Source: Liquidambar formosana
Taxonomy: Eukaryota; Streptophyta; Magnoliopsida; Saxifragales; Altingiaceae
Direction of reading: 5' to 3'
Length of the DNA stretch: 64,000 bases
Assembly: GCA_039720395.1 (NCBI GenBank)
Contig: CM077826.1
Coordinates: 15,867,962 to 15,931,961, forward strand
Part shown: positions 23,171 through 36,400 of the stretch, one piece after another
Layout of the letters: each line of letters opens with the position of its first letter
Numbering within the stretch: position 1 is the stretch's first letter
The notes under the pieces: generated by a model
What the model was told of the DNA's origin: nothing
The model's database searches: none
The model's input: only the letters and a program-made list of their open reading frames with translations
Made by a program: the position numbers and the translations under genes

Positions 23171-26100
23171 TCATTTCTTGGAGCCTGTGGAGCATAAATA
23201 TCGAAGAAGATATTCATTGGAAGAACATGTATCAGCCAAATCCTGATGTAATCTGGTAATTGCCTTCTGCAAAGATTTTAGAGCAGGAAGCAGACTTCTG
23301 GAATTCTGTTGAATATAGTGACCATGAGCTTTGCAGAGCTCCTGCCACACAAACCAATGATAACCCAAGTATGAGATCTGCATACATGTAGAGTGCTAAT
23401 GGGTTGCATCTAACATCAACAGGAAAGGTTTTCTAAATTGAAGTTATAAGAAAAACCTGAGACCATCGAAGGATAAACTCCAAAGATGGGCAACTTTCTA
23501 GAAGATCAGCAAATGCCTCGATTAACCTCTGCAAATATCTGAAAGGGATCGTTGCAGCAACAGCTGGTATGTCTATAGGACTGACAGCAAAAATGCATTT
23601 TTTAATTAGAGTATCTTCATTTAAACGAAGACTAAGAATTAAAGCTCTGCTTGGTTGATCTTCACTTAGCGCTGCATCAACTGCCTGTGTGACAAGGTAA
23701 CCAGGGAAAAAAAACAAAACAAAAACAAAAAACAAAAAGTCAGTAAAGGAATATACTGCTACTTCCCACTAAAATAAAATTAATGCCAATTAGTTGAACA
23801 AAAACACCTTTTTCTTATCGTGACCTGTTCAAGATGCTACATTAGGATAGTGATGAGCAATTAATGACTTCATTTTGCCATATTTCAAGGGGATGGCACG
23901 CGCTATGTGTGTGAATCCTAACTCAGTATATCCCCTCTATCCTCTTTAGCTATCATTTAATTATCTTAAGACACTAACCATGAGAATTTAATGGGTAGTA
24001 GGTTATAACAAGGAAACTGGTGGATGAGTTGCAAATATAAACTGTGTAGTGAAACAAGGAGTTTCAGTAAAAAGAGGAGTCCAGGGAGCAGATACTGCTG
24101 GAATGCTGGACTGCTGGCTAGGAAGCTTTTCAGTATAGGGAGCTCTTCCATGCTTAAAGACACTATACACCTCTCTTCATGATTTACTATGTTCTTAAGG
24201 GGGTTTTCTGTAAACTCAACTAATAGGGATGAAGGGAGAGACCAAACAAGCTATTCTCTTTCTATTATAGTATAGATTCTAATTCTTCAAATAGAAGCAA
24301 TGACATTGTTTGAACTTTGAAGAACGAATATCAAGAAGTCAAAAAATTTAAAAAGAAATACCCCTGGTGTAACATCTATGTCAAGATCAGTGGGATCAAA
24401 TATAAAGGATTCGTCCATTGAATAAATTAGAACTCCCTCTGTCGTTGATGCTGCCCAAGTCCGACCAGTGGGTGCAATACGAAGGCAAGTTGTTTGAATA
24501 ATAGGCCTTCCGTGGTTAGGCATGGATCCTGGTAAATCATAACCCAAATTTCCCCGAGTTTGTTTATCAACACCATCTTCTTCATCACTATTATCATCAT
24601 CAATTAAATTCAGTGGGCCAGCTTCTGTCATATTCTTCGAGTTTAAGAAGTCAAGAACTCCATCCAAAGAGAGATTGTGGGTTATTTGAAATCTACGCAG
24701 CAATACCTGTGCAGAATAGAAAAGCCAATACATAAGGACCCAATTCAGTATACAGTCTAGTCTCCTAGACAAGTTGGACACAATCACCTAGACAAGTTGG
24801 ACACAATCAAAATACAAGTGGAAGCATTCAAAAGCAAGAGAAAATTAAAGACTAGTGAAGCTAAGTGAGGCAGACAAGTATCAAGACTAAAAATAAATAA
24901 AAAATAAAAAATAAATAAAAATAAGAAGAAGAAGAAGAGGCAGACAAGTATCACACGCAAACATTCACCCAGATATACAGGAATCGATATAGGTGATAAA
25001 TGAAATAACAAACATGTAATTTTAGTTACTCAGGAGTGTAGAAAACTACCTAAGAAAACTCATCAGAGTCTCCAGCATTTAGAATTAAATATGAAAGCAC
25101 TTGCAATCGAGGGGCTTTCTAGTAATCATCTCTTACCTTATTTTATTTTTATATTTTTTGGGAAGGTTTTTTTTTTCCTTTTATTTTTATTTTTTTTTTT
25201 TGGTGAGGGGGGTGTTATTATGTTGCACCTTGCTTGTTCTAAAAATTTCAATCTAGATTCTATTCAGAGAAAGTTCTCTCATGTACAGATATTAAAAGCT
25301 ATCCCACACAAAATTTTGAACTGAAAAACTTTCCACACTGAGTCTGTCAAACGTATTTATTAAACCTGCGTAATATGTTTTTCTTTCTTGGTGGCCAAAA
25401 TTTATGTCAGTACTAAGGTTCAAAACCTTCAATAAGTATATAAAATAATGGTGTAATAGTCACTAACTTCCAAGTAGTATTATTGCTGCAAGTTCAAAAT
25501 ATCTATTTGTGACTAACCCTCGTAAGACTTACACAAGTATAATCTTTTACCTTCCCATTAAGGTCTTTATAACAAGCATTGAAGGTTACTCCTTCAGACT
25601 TTCAATGAAATAATCATTAAATACCAACACATAAAAATTAAATAAAAAAAATTAAAATGAAAAGATGGACAAAATTTCTGAACAATATGTAGAATGAATG
25701 CAAATTTTAAAAGGATCATGGAGATCTTTTGTGACCATATTTCACATTTCGATGAGAGGCTTACATCTAATATACCAAAAAAGTTTAATAACTTCAGAAA
25801 GGGGCAGCAACATGAAACAAAAAGAAGGTAAAAATTGACACATGTCTAGAGCAGGAACATGTTGAGGGTTCCACAAGTTATTTAATTTGTATTGGATAAG
25901 GTAGCAATATATATACCTTAAAAAAAATGGAGAATAAAAAATAATGCACAGATAATTGTAAAAATGTTTTCTTTACCATTTGCTCAGAAATAGCAGTACT
26001 TAAAACAGAATTGTTGCCGAAGGTATTGTAGCCTAGTGGCATTTGCCTCACTTCTTCAGTAAGTTATCCTGGATTCAAGCTCATGTAGAAGCATTGATAC

Positions 26101-29100
26101 CCATTTTTTGTTATTAAAGAAAGAAAGAGGGGGGGAGGGGGGGTTTAGGGTAAATTTTATCAATTGTCTACCAAAAATATAAATAATAAAAATAATAATA
26201 ATAATAATAAAAAACCAGATGTTTCAGAACCTACTACATAAATTATAGGCAAAACATGAACGTCTTCAAAGACCTTCAAAGTAGAGAAAAAAATTGGCAC
26301 ATAAGATTTCGATGTAGTGAAAAAGTGAGAACCTGGAATTTTGTAATAACATTCCAATCCGTCAAAGATATCTCTTTCATTTAAATGGTTCTCATTACTT
26401 CTTAATTTTTTTAATTTTTATTTTTTTGATGAAGCTCATGTTACTTCTCAATTTAAATTTCATTATTCCCTCCTGCTAGATTTGGTAATTATCTGTGAGG
26501 GTTATCCATTATACAAGCAATTTCAGGCCCCAAATACAATGAAATAATTAAAATAGTCAAGAAACAATTTAACCAAAAAGAGTGCGATTACACAAATGTG
26601 AACATAAAAGTATAAGGTTCAGTTGCAGAACGTGGAAGCTATTTTAACATATAAATGCATGCAAACTAACCTGATCAGCAACATCATACATACAGATGTA
26701 TTTGCTACTTCCCCCAGCTAATATGTAACTCCCATCAGCAGAATAACATAGGGTTGTGAAGTGCTTTCCTGTACTTGAGTTAGCTGCTGATCTACGATCA
26801 GTCATGAGACGTCCTCCAGAAATGTCCCTTCGGCCCTCAATTGTGTACATTAACAAGCCATCAATTGGATCCCAGAAATGGATCTGCCCATCTAACGTGC
26901 TGCAAGCCAACTGCTTTCCATCTGGACGATAAACCAATGTAAGAACGTCATGTGTGTGGGGAAATGTTTCAACAGCTCCTTTTCCTTCAAAGACATCCCA
27001 CAACCGAACAGTTTTGTCCCATGAAGATGAGGCTAAGATTGCCTACATGGAAAAACAAGACATTTCATTAAGCTCCCATGAAGCAACAAGAAATATAAGA
27101 ACTGTGACTAACGGTCCCATATACAGTGCTTGTACTCTTCAGTCTTGACATCGGTCATACATATTATCAGGATCAAGATTTAAAAAAGACCGGATTAAGT
27201 GAAGAGGGCAGCTCTTAAGCAACATTCAAGTAAATAAACCACTTTGAAATCATAAAGGTCAATTGAAATATAATAGATAAATAGAGATGTGGAACCAGTG
27301 CAGAGTCTGCAGACAGGCATACAAAAACAGAAGACAACTCACATTTGTAGGAGAAAACATCAAGACAACTCACATTTGTAGGAGAAAACATCAACTCATG
27401 AACAGGACCTTCGTGACCGCTAAGAACATCCAACAAGCGGCCTGTCTTCATCGACCAAACAAAAATCTAATACACACATACAAAGATACCCTGTCAGAAA
27501 TAAAACATAAAGATGGCAGAGCACAGTTAAAAGTTAAAACCATCAAAGATAGGCACAATTGCACAAATACCTCGAAAGAATCTTGAGTTCCAGCACAAAT
27601 CACTTCACCACTTTGATCTGCTGCCAAAGAAACGAATTGCCTAGATGAAGGTGTAGTAAATGTCCTAAAATTTCGATAACGGAACAAATCCCATGCACGA
27701 ATAGTTCCATCCAAAGATGCGCTCAATAGACAATGATTGTTAGCCATGAAATGGAGTGCAGTGACTGTATTAGTATGCTCAGAGAATGTTACAAAGCAAA
27801 AGCCAGACGAAACAGTCCACACCTATAACAAGCAAGCATTAGAACTTCTACATGAGATCAAAGTGCAGACTTGGAAAGGAAAAAAAAGGGGGGCGGGGGG
27901 AATATATATATGAATTCCATTCCAGTCCGGGATCCCAAACTGGAATTCCCATCCGGGATCCCGGACTGGAATTCCCATCCGGGCTTCTTTTTGAAGCCGT
28001 CGGATCAGGATCCACGTGGATTAATGATTTAAGTTCTCCCGATTTGACGACTTTAAATAGAAACCTGGACAGTAATTCCATCCAGATTTCAGACTGAAAG
28101 GGGACTGAAAGGGGACTGACATATATATATAGTAGACATTACACAGTAAATTTTGTTTATTTTTTTTATTTTTAAATGACAACAAAAGAGAACCAACATT
28201 TCCTAATTAAAAAAGAAGGTTTTTGCAATATATTTTCTGATCATAATTCCTAATGATCTAGACAATGCTAAATTGAACAAATGCTGAGTGCATGTGGAAA
28301 AATGATACTAACTCATGTGTTATGGGGAGGTGAGTCTTATACACGAAGTAATTCAGAGGCAAGTACTGTCAGTCTCAGATATGTTGGCTCTTACATACAG
28401 AACAATAAGCATAATTTGTGCCTGAGTGCCAACCACAAATAGTTGGAATTAAGGCTTTGTTAAGTTGAAATAAGAACACTGAGCATAATTGCTGAAAAAA
28501 AAAGCTATAGATACAATTCGCTCAGGTATATTTAAAATTGACACACAGCACACATGTTCACATTTATTTTGTGTAGATAGGATAAGCTACAGCAAAATCA
28601 TAGAGCTAAAATCAAGTTAACCAAAAAAAAAAAAAGGAGCTAAAATACAAAATTGGAATCTAAATTACGCAATTAAATGCTATGGTTTTATGGATACATG
28701 TACACATAGATATGCATATAAACATACTTAGATGCATCTATGTAAGCATGCAACCCAATATAGAAGATACGGAGCTCTTGATATGGGTTTCAAGGAAGAT
28801 CCCAAGATGGTAAAGATTGGCACCCTGATGACTGCCCAACAATGGAAAGATATATGTGTTTGCTTGGCCTTACAAAGACGGGCCTGCACTTGGCATATAA
28901 CTCTATATATATGTGTGTCTGTGTGTCTGTGTGTGAAAATGTTCTGTCTGTGTGTAAAGGTAATACTTAAGCTAAAAGGAGCATACCAACAACATAACAG
29001 TCTTTAATTATTAGTGAGAAAAGCATATTTCACATTTGAATTCACCTTGACTTTGTTATCACTAGCTCCAGTAGCCAAGAGTTGTGAATCTGGTGAATAC

Positions 29101-30275
29101 GCAAGACAATTCACATCATAGTAATGTCCCTGCTGTTTCAATATATAACTCTCCGACCGCCACTCCCACACAAGCAACTGCCCAAGTCTTGCGCACCCAA
29201 ACGTCAACCAATTCCCAATATCATTAAAAACAGCCGTCGTTATCTTCTCTCTTGATATTGACAAAAAGTGAAGGCAAACAAAATCAGGCATCTGGTATAG
29301 CCCAAACACACCATTCGAGAACCCCACAACCACAAGATCAAGCCCCCGATGGTAATCGCAGGCTGTCAACTTTGCCCCTACCTGATTAAAACTGTCCTTC
29401 CTCGACAATCGCCATTTCCCTCTGTCCAAAAAATGCCCACATTCTTCATCAAAGTCACCATCTTTGCCACTAAAAGTCTTCCTTTTCTTCACAATTCCAT
29501 TAGCACCACCCTCCAAATTCCCTTCACCATCCCTATCAGGTATTTGCTCCGGTGTACCCGGAGAAGGCGGCTCTGAATCCCCCCCTTCCAAATCATCAAT
29601 TTTACCTTCATTATACACCCAACTAAAAATGTAACAATCGCGGGTAATCGTATAAACCTTACAAGCCCTATTCGAATTCTTATCGATACCAAAAAATGCA
29701 CCCACTACTGAATCTCTATGACCCACGAACAAGAAAGGCTTTTTATAAACCTTACTCAATTTCTTCACGCTAAACAACCTCGCCGTCAAATCCTTCGACC
29801 CCACGACCACATAGTTTGAGTCGGGACTCCAATCCAATGCCTTCACCTTGTTGTCGCAATCGGCGAAGGTCCGAACCAATTCAAACGGAAAAAACTCCTT
29901 TCTGAATCCCGGTGACCGCCAAATTTGGAGCAATTTCCCCGTGCCCACGGCGATGAATGCGCCGTCGGGGCTGAATTTGAGGGCGGTGACGGGGCGTTTG
30001 AAGGAGATGCGGTGAAGGATTACACGGCGACGGAGGTTGATGAAGAGGCAGCGGTTGTTGTCGTCGACTGCGAAGAGGAATGTGCCGTCGGGGGAGGCGG
30101 CGATGCGGGAAACGTTGGAGGAGAATTGGCAGGGGAGGGTTATGGTTTCGGATTTGATGAGGTCGGTGACAGAGATGCGGTTACCGACGGGTGAGATCAG
30201 GTGGGTGTTGTTGGCGACTATGGCGTTTCCGCCTCTGTAGGGAGCTCCGATGAGGTTGTGAAAGCGATAGTTCAT
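23171..30275 (-). CDS. PWP2: Periodic tryptophan protein 2 (PWP2/UTP1), 7 coding exons
   Basis: Scaffold subunit of the UTPB complex of the SSU processome, required for 18S rRNA maturation and ribosome assembly in the nucleolus (family knowledge). Coding exons from the start: 30275-29046, 27822-27571, 27466-27374, 27042-26671, 24706-24362, 23684-23457, 23341-23171; all GT-AG and all in phase 0, giving 896 residues (the Arabidopsis protein is about 900 from memory). It opens MNYRFHNLIGAPYRGGNA and carries two WD40 propellers with clear repeats (VLLSASLDGTIRAWDL-like in exon 2, ILASSSWDKTVRLWDVFEGK in exon 4). An acidic loop (LIDDDNSDEEDG) follows, then a C-terminal Utp12 domain in exons 6-7 (AALSEDQPSRALILSLRLNE). 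The large first exon holds almost half of the protein. A 31-bp tandem duplication covers the exon 3 donor. A 3' UTR intron is likely at 22543-23139. The start is the only ATG matching the family N-terminus. Confidence 0.95.
24764..24809. repeat. 23-bp tandem duplication
   Basis: Two exact adjacent copies of a 23-mer containing cctagacaagttggacac, at 24764-24786 and 24787-24809, in the PWP2 intron upstream of exon 5. Confidence 0.95.
26015..26130 (+). mobile_element. probable tRNA-derived SINE
   Basis: tagcctagtggc resembles box A and ggattcaagctc resembles box B at SINE-like spacing. They are followed by an AT-rich tail and a purine run. It lies in the PWP2 intron between exons 4 and 5. No target duplication was identified. 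Confidence 0.45.
27333..27394. repeat. 31-bp tandem duplication spanning the PWP2 exon 3 splice donor
   Basis: Two exact adjacent 31-bp copies at 27333-27363 and 27364-27394. On the minus strand each copy contains the end of exon 3 and the donor acaaat|gtgagt. The donor nearer the exon body (27374/27373) keeps frame. The second donor lies 31 nt further on. Confidence 0.95.
27927..27978. repeat. 26-bp tandem repeat rich in GGGATCCC and GGAATTCC
   Basis: Two adjacent 26-bp copies (27927-27952 and 27953-27978) differ at two bases, and partial copies flank them. Each contains the palindromes gggatccc and ggaattcc. The block lies in PWP2 intron 1 within a longer non-coding segment (27880-28110) that may be part of a mobile element. 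Confidence 0.8.
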
Positions 30276-30282
30276 GGCTTTC

Positions 30283-30490
30283 TAGGGTTTTTCCAACCAG
30301 AAATGAAAATATATGTATCAACTGGAACCCTGAACCTAAAACCCTAGTACGCCATTGATGTAGAGTTCTGTTCTTCGAGCTTTTAGTTCTTAAACCCTAA
30401 TTCATGGCCAGAACTGGACGTTTGATTGTAAGGTCAGGGCCTGGGCTGCTAAACCCTGGCCCAAAGTTGGACCACGCTAGCCTTGGGCCA
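30283..30490 (-). promoter_or_regulatory. PWP2 promoter with telo-boxes and site II motifs
   Basis: Upstream of the PWP2 ATG there are three telo-box-type motifs: TAGGGTTT (30283-30290), AAACCCTA (30339-30346) and AAACCCTAA (30392-30400). Site II-type motifs follow: TGGGCT (30442-30447), GGCCCA (30458-30463) and TGGGCC (30484-30489). This telo-box plus site II combination is a known signature of plant ribosome-biogenesis and ribosomal-protein promoters, regulated with cell growth. The transcription start is not located. Confidence 0.75.
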
Positions 30491-30928
30491 CTGCCCAATA
30501 TTCCAGTCCACCCCCCTCTTTTTTCCCAACTTTCCCAACTTTCCCCCTTTCTTTCTTTTTTTTGTTCTTTTTTTTTGTTTTTTGGTAGATAAAAAAAACT
30601 TCCCCCTCCCCCTCCCCCCCAAATTCCTCTCTCTATCTCTCCACTTTTCATGTTGGGCTAAGAAGCACGGCTTTAGAGTGTCCATTACTCTGTAATAAAA
30701 TAATTTCGAACACTTATCTGACACAGATCACACAATAAGAAAATTCGTAAACATGACTTGATGAGTAAACAGCTTACATATCAAGTAATCATCGTTAATG
30801 GAGTTGGATGTGTACTATAAGCTAGAGAACCAAACCCAAAAAAAAAAAAAAAAAAACATTAAAAAAAAAATACAAAAAGAAAAACAACTATTGCCTTGTA
30901 GTCGCCATTGCCGATTGTCGTCGAAGTC

Positions 30929-31081
<153 letters not shown>

Positions 31082-33343
31082 TTAGAGAATAATGGATTTT
31101 TTTTGCTTTGCCTTTTAAGACTTACCCAGAGGCAGCTCATACATGGTAGAGCTATAAAGGGTTTTTTAACCAAAAGCCAATTTGAAGATTTTAAGTTCTA
31201 ACCATAGTTTATTGGGAAAGTATAGTTTCACCCCTTCAATTTTCATTCACAAACACTTTGCACTCTTTTATTTTGTTTTCAAACACTTTGACCCTTTTAT
31301 ATTTTGAAAAATGACACCATATACCATTATGATGCTTAACTATTTGTTTTTTTGACGAAAAATTGTTGTACATGACTTACTAATAATATTTGTTTAGACA
31401 AAAATGCTCTGGTAATACGTTCAAATACATTCCCATGACAGCAAAAAGTCGTAGATTACTCTATATCTTGTGGGTCAACCAAAATGGAAATTGATCAAGC
31501 ATTATCTCAAAGATTACAAACTAAATTTGTTAAAATTTGTAAACGCAGTCCCCAAAACACTCCCCCAAAAAAGAAAAAAAAAAACCCAGAAAAACAAAAA
31601 GAAAAGGGTAGAAATTGCATAAAGCATAGTGCACAATATTTTTTTTTCCCGATAAAAAATAATTTAAAAAATAATTTTTTTATAAAAAAAAAAAAAAAAA
31701 AAGATGGGAAGGCCCCTAAATCCCTAATGATGGAATTGGAGAAAAGCCAGCATAGATACATGAATTATACAGATAAGACAGCAAACCATACTTAACAACG
31801 GATTCTGAGAATACCATTTTCCGTTCCAACAAGGAACAATCACGAGAATGGCAAAATACTTATACTTGATAACATTAACAAAATTTTTGTTTCGCGATCC
31901 ACCATATAGAGATTTTTAGATGTAACCCAATGTTGCCCATCCTGCCACATAACATTCAAAGTTATCAAGACAACCCAAGAATTAAAAAAATTTAGAATTC
32001 ACCTAAAATATATAAATCAATGAAAAAGGAAATAAGCAAAGATTAAAGGAATGAATTTGCCGATTGTTGGCAAAACCTAATTTGGACTCCCAAAACAGGG
32101 AGAAAAATTAGTTCTTTTTAGTTTTTAGTTTTACTAACCAAAACAAAAATGCTAATCGGGCATTGGGAGGACAAGAAGAAGCTGTTCTCCTAGCATGAGC
32201 TTAAAACAGAGTACCAACTTGATGTCTGAAAGATGTTGTAAGACTAAGATAGGATCTTCCTCTAAGGCAATATTAGGGAAAAAAATAAAAATAAAAATCA
32301 ACGTCTTTCTTAATCAATCAATTTCAAATCCTCCAAACACAAAACACATCTATTTGTCAAAACCCTGCTATGGTGGTCTAACTAATCAGCCATTAAAATT
32401 TTCTCCAACTTGCTAGCCTCTAGTAACTTGGCACATCAACATCTAAAAGTTAAATGCTGTATCTTAACTAAGAATCAAATCAATTCGGTCAGTTTAGTTC
32501 AGTTCAATTCAAAATTTTAATCTTTTTTTAAAAAAATTTAAGTTCAGTTCGATTTTAATTTTTATAAAATCGAAGAGGTCAATTTGGTTCTTGATTTGAG
32601 GTTGGTATAGAGCTAAACCGTTAAAAAAAATATACGAATGAAAAAGTGGATAGTTGACTAATTGATTGTGCTGGGACACAAGTTGTTGATTTATTTTATA
32701 GGATATTTTTGTTGATTGAAACTTTTATATATGCTTTTGTCCTATCTTTTATAAAATTTATTTGTTACAAGAAGTCTTTTATATTTTTTTGTAAAAATAT
32801 TTGTTGTTTGAAAACAAATTTAAGTAATGTTGTCAAAGGGAGAATCGAACCAACCTTAATTTGGTTCAGTTTTATCCTATAGTCGATTTGGTTTTGGTTC
32901 AATTTTCACAGATTCAACCTAAGTTGATTTAGTTCTCCATGAAACTTAAACCAAACCTAATCAAACCCATGAGCAACCCTAAATAACCTCCCCAAAAAAA
33001 CAAGAAGGGCCAAAGGGCAAAAGGGCAAAAGAGGAAAACACCAAAAAAAAAAAAAACACGTGCTCTTAATTCACATTATCACACGGAAATCGTTATCCCA
33101 ACATAACCATAAACAAAAAACATAAAAATTCTAATCGAAACAATAACCCAAAAAACATGGTTAAAATCAGAGTATTACAGTGTTACGGAACAGAACGGCG
33201 CGTTCCCGCTCATGTTCAAAAACCGACCAATGCTCACTAAACTCTAATCAGAAAACATTTTCTCGCCACTCTCACGAATTTTCTTGCTCATATTGAAAAT
33301 AAGACGATGCAGAGAAACCGATCTAGGGTTTCATTTTCCAACC

Positions 33344-33441
33344 ATGGACTCCCCTGAAGGCAATCGGATCGCCGCGGCGTCAACGCCAACATCATCTCCC
33401 CCCGTCCAAGTAATATATTTATATTCATTTTCATATTATAA

Positions 33442-33478
<37 letters not shown>

Positions 33479-36400
33479 TGGAATGGATGTGTTGTAGATC
33501 TGACCGTGGCTTTTATGTAATTCTAATATTTGGCTGTATTGATTTTTTTTTTATAACTCACCATTTTGGTTACTGAGAAAGTGTGGGAAAAGAAACGAAA
33601 ATGAAAGAAAATTTTGGAATTTTATGTTTATGTGTTATTTTGGATTATGTATCGGACCAAGGCAGATGGTTGTGTTAGGCACATAGTTAAGTGGAGGTTC
33701 ATGTTTTCTCTTGTCCAAAAGTAATTATTTTTAATTATTATTATTATTTTTTTTTGTTTAATCTTAACACTTTCCTAGCAACTAAACATGGCATTGGGTT
33801 TTTTTTTTTTTTTTTTTTTTTTTCTCTCCCTCATTTTTCATAAAAAATTTGTTGTAGAGCGTGGTCTAGGGTTTAATGCATTCAAGCGCAGGACCCACTT
33901 ATTTTTATTTATTTATTCGCTGGGTTGTAGGGGATTTGAAATGGACATGGAGAAGTATGTGTTACTTCTAGCCTTCTAGGTTTTGTTGTTTTTGGATTAT
34001 ATATATTTTTGATTGCTTTTTGGTTTATATATATATATGCTCCTGCTAAGCCGGTTCCTGGGAGCAATGAGTTGGATACTGTCCTAATCTTTGTTTTTTA
34101 GTACAAAGTGGCTGCTCTCAAGGCTTGAACTTATGCCTTTGTGCTGGGTAGCCCAAGAATTTTGTGATTGAACCAGAAAATGTCCCCTAGTTATATTTAC
34201 AAGGTATGATCAACTTACACTTGGTGTAAGACTTTTTACTCTTATTGTGCCAATATAATTTTGTAGGAATCACATTTTGTCAAGCCCATTGTTGGATTAG
34301 ATATGACCTTATGGGCTTATTTATTATATGCTCCTTTTGGGTTTAAGGGCTTTGTTGAGTTGAGTGTGTGCACATAAATATGTATATGTCATATATTGTG
34401 AGAAATTGTGGATTTGATTTGGGTCTTAGGCTGGCCTTTTGTTTTCTCAATTATTCATTAGTTGATTATCCATATATATATATATATATGTATGTATGTA
34501 TACAATGTAAGCAATTGTTAATTCGTGGTTGGGGTTGATTTTTTGTTTTTTGTTTTTATCAAACATTCATTTGTTGTTATTTTCCTTTTAGTCTTTTTGT
34601 CTCAATTTTGTCTCCGTTTGGATACTATGAGTGATGACAAGAGGTTATATGGACTTTCATTGTTTTGATATTGAGGCAATTATGATGCAATGTATGGCTA
34701 TTCGGGATTTGTGATGCAGAGTGTTACTTTATTTTTTGTTTGGTCGCTGGGATAAGGTAAGAAACAAAACTGAAACAAAATTAGAATTTGTATCTTTGTT
34801 CTTAATTATCTGGGTACCCAGATAACAAAATCATGTCACTTTTCAGAAATAAAGTATCTATAACATTAAAAGTAATAGTTTCGTTCATCTTTCTCAATTT
34901 TCTCAGTAACTAAATAGAGGGTTTGTGTTTCCATCTGAATGGTGGAAAAGTAGATCCTAGAAAAGCTTTGTAATGCTTTCACAACAGCTCTGTTTGAGGC
35001 ATGTGGTCAATAATTTTGTCGAACAAAATTATATAATCTCCAACATAAACTAAAACAATCTCCTTTGCATATTTGATAAATCTTAGAAGTTGTTTCTTGA
35101 AAATATGCAGGATAAATGTGCCCCAAATATATAATATTATGTGTTAATTCATTATAATATCATGTCATCAGGTCACATGCCTCATTCAAGAGCTCTGATA
35201 CAATCATTTGGCTGGTTTTGTCTTCCTGTTTAGCCAAATGGGCGGAGCTTTGGTTATGCGCTTGATCAGAATTTAGAATTTTCATTCAGGATGAACTTGT
35301 CATGGACTGGGAACTTTCGAAGTCGATTGCCTGTGTTCTAAATGTCATGTATAATAGACCTGGCATTCTATAATGTGTGGTCTCTTCTTTATCATTGTTT
35401 CTTTCAATTGTAGGAGTCTCCTTTCTTCAATTACCTTAGCAATCTTTCTCCTATAAAGTCAGTTAAGGGAGAACGTTTCACGCAGAGGTTTTCAGAAGCT
35501 AATTTTCCACCCCCACCGCCTGTGTTTGCATCACCCCATATAGATCTGCAGAGAGAGACCAGTTTTCTGAAAAGGTGTGAGATGTCCTCTTTTTTAAGTT
35601 TGATTTGATGTTTTCTTATTGTGGAATGTAGATTATGATTCAGCAGTGGATCATAATTTCTTTCTTTGTTTTTTTTTTCCTCAAACTATACTTAAGTACC
35701 CAACAACCCAATAATCCAATTAAGGACTCTCTGCATGTTGACAGAGATGAGATAGTTGCAGTGGGTTCAGATGTTTATGGACATGGTGATACAGAATTGA
35801 ATGTTGAGCTGATTCCTTGCTCTGAAAAGGAAGTCCAATCATGCAGTCCTTCAAGGTGTGTTGATGAATATCTGGCTGACCTTGTGGAAGAGGAGGACTG
35901 TACAAATTCTGCTGATTCATCTTTAAAAATAGCTAATGATGCACCGCAGGCACTACAAAGTGGTTTTACTGGTCAGAAAGAAATCATAAAAACACGTAAT
36001 GATGCTGGAGGTGACAAGAACACAGAGTCTGGGCCATGTGTACGTCTGACATTGTCGGAGCAAGCTGAAGAGGACCACCCTGGAAATTCACTTGAACTGG
36101 CTGAAACTGCAGGCAATCAGAGGGATGCCGAAAGGCTCGATGAGTTCCCTGATGTTATATCCAGAAAAGTCAATGATATTGTTGAGTCTGATATGTATCT
36201 CGACCCTGCTTGTGGAGAACAACATTGTGAACAAATTGTGGCTCAGGTGAATATAGGTCTATCCTTTGTATATTTGAATGGAAAAGAGTTTGAGAGTTCA
36301 GATTATGATGAGATCAGGCCTACTTGTTTTTATAGATCGTTTACATATTAGATCATAATGTGTTAAAGTTGCAGATTGCAGGTGGTCAACAGGATGAATG

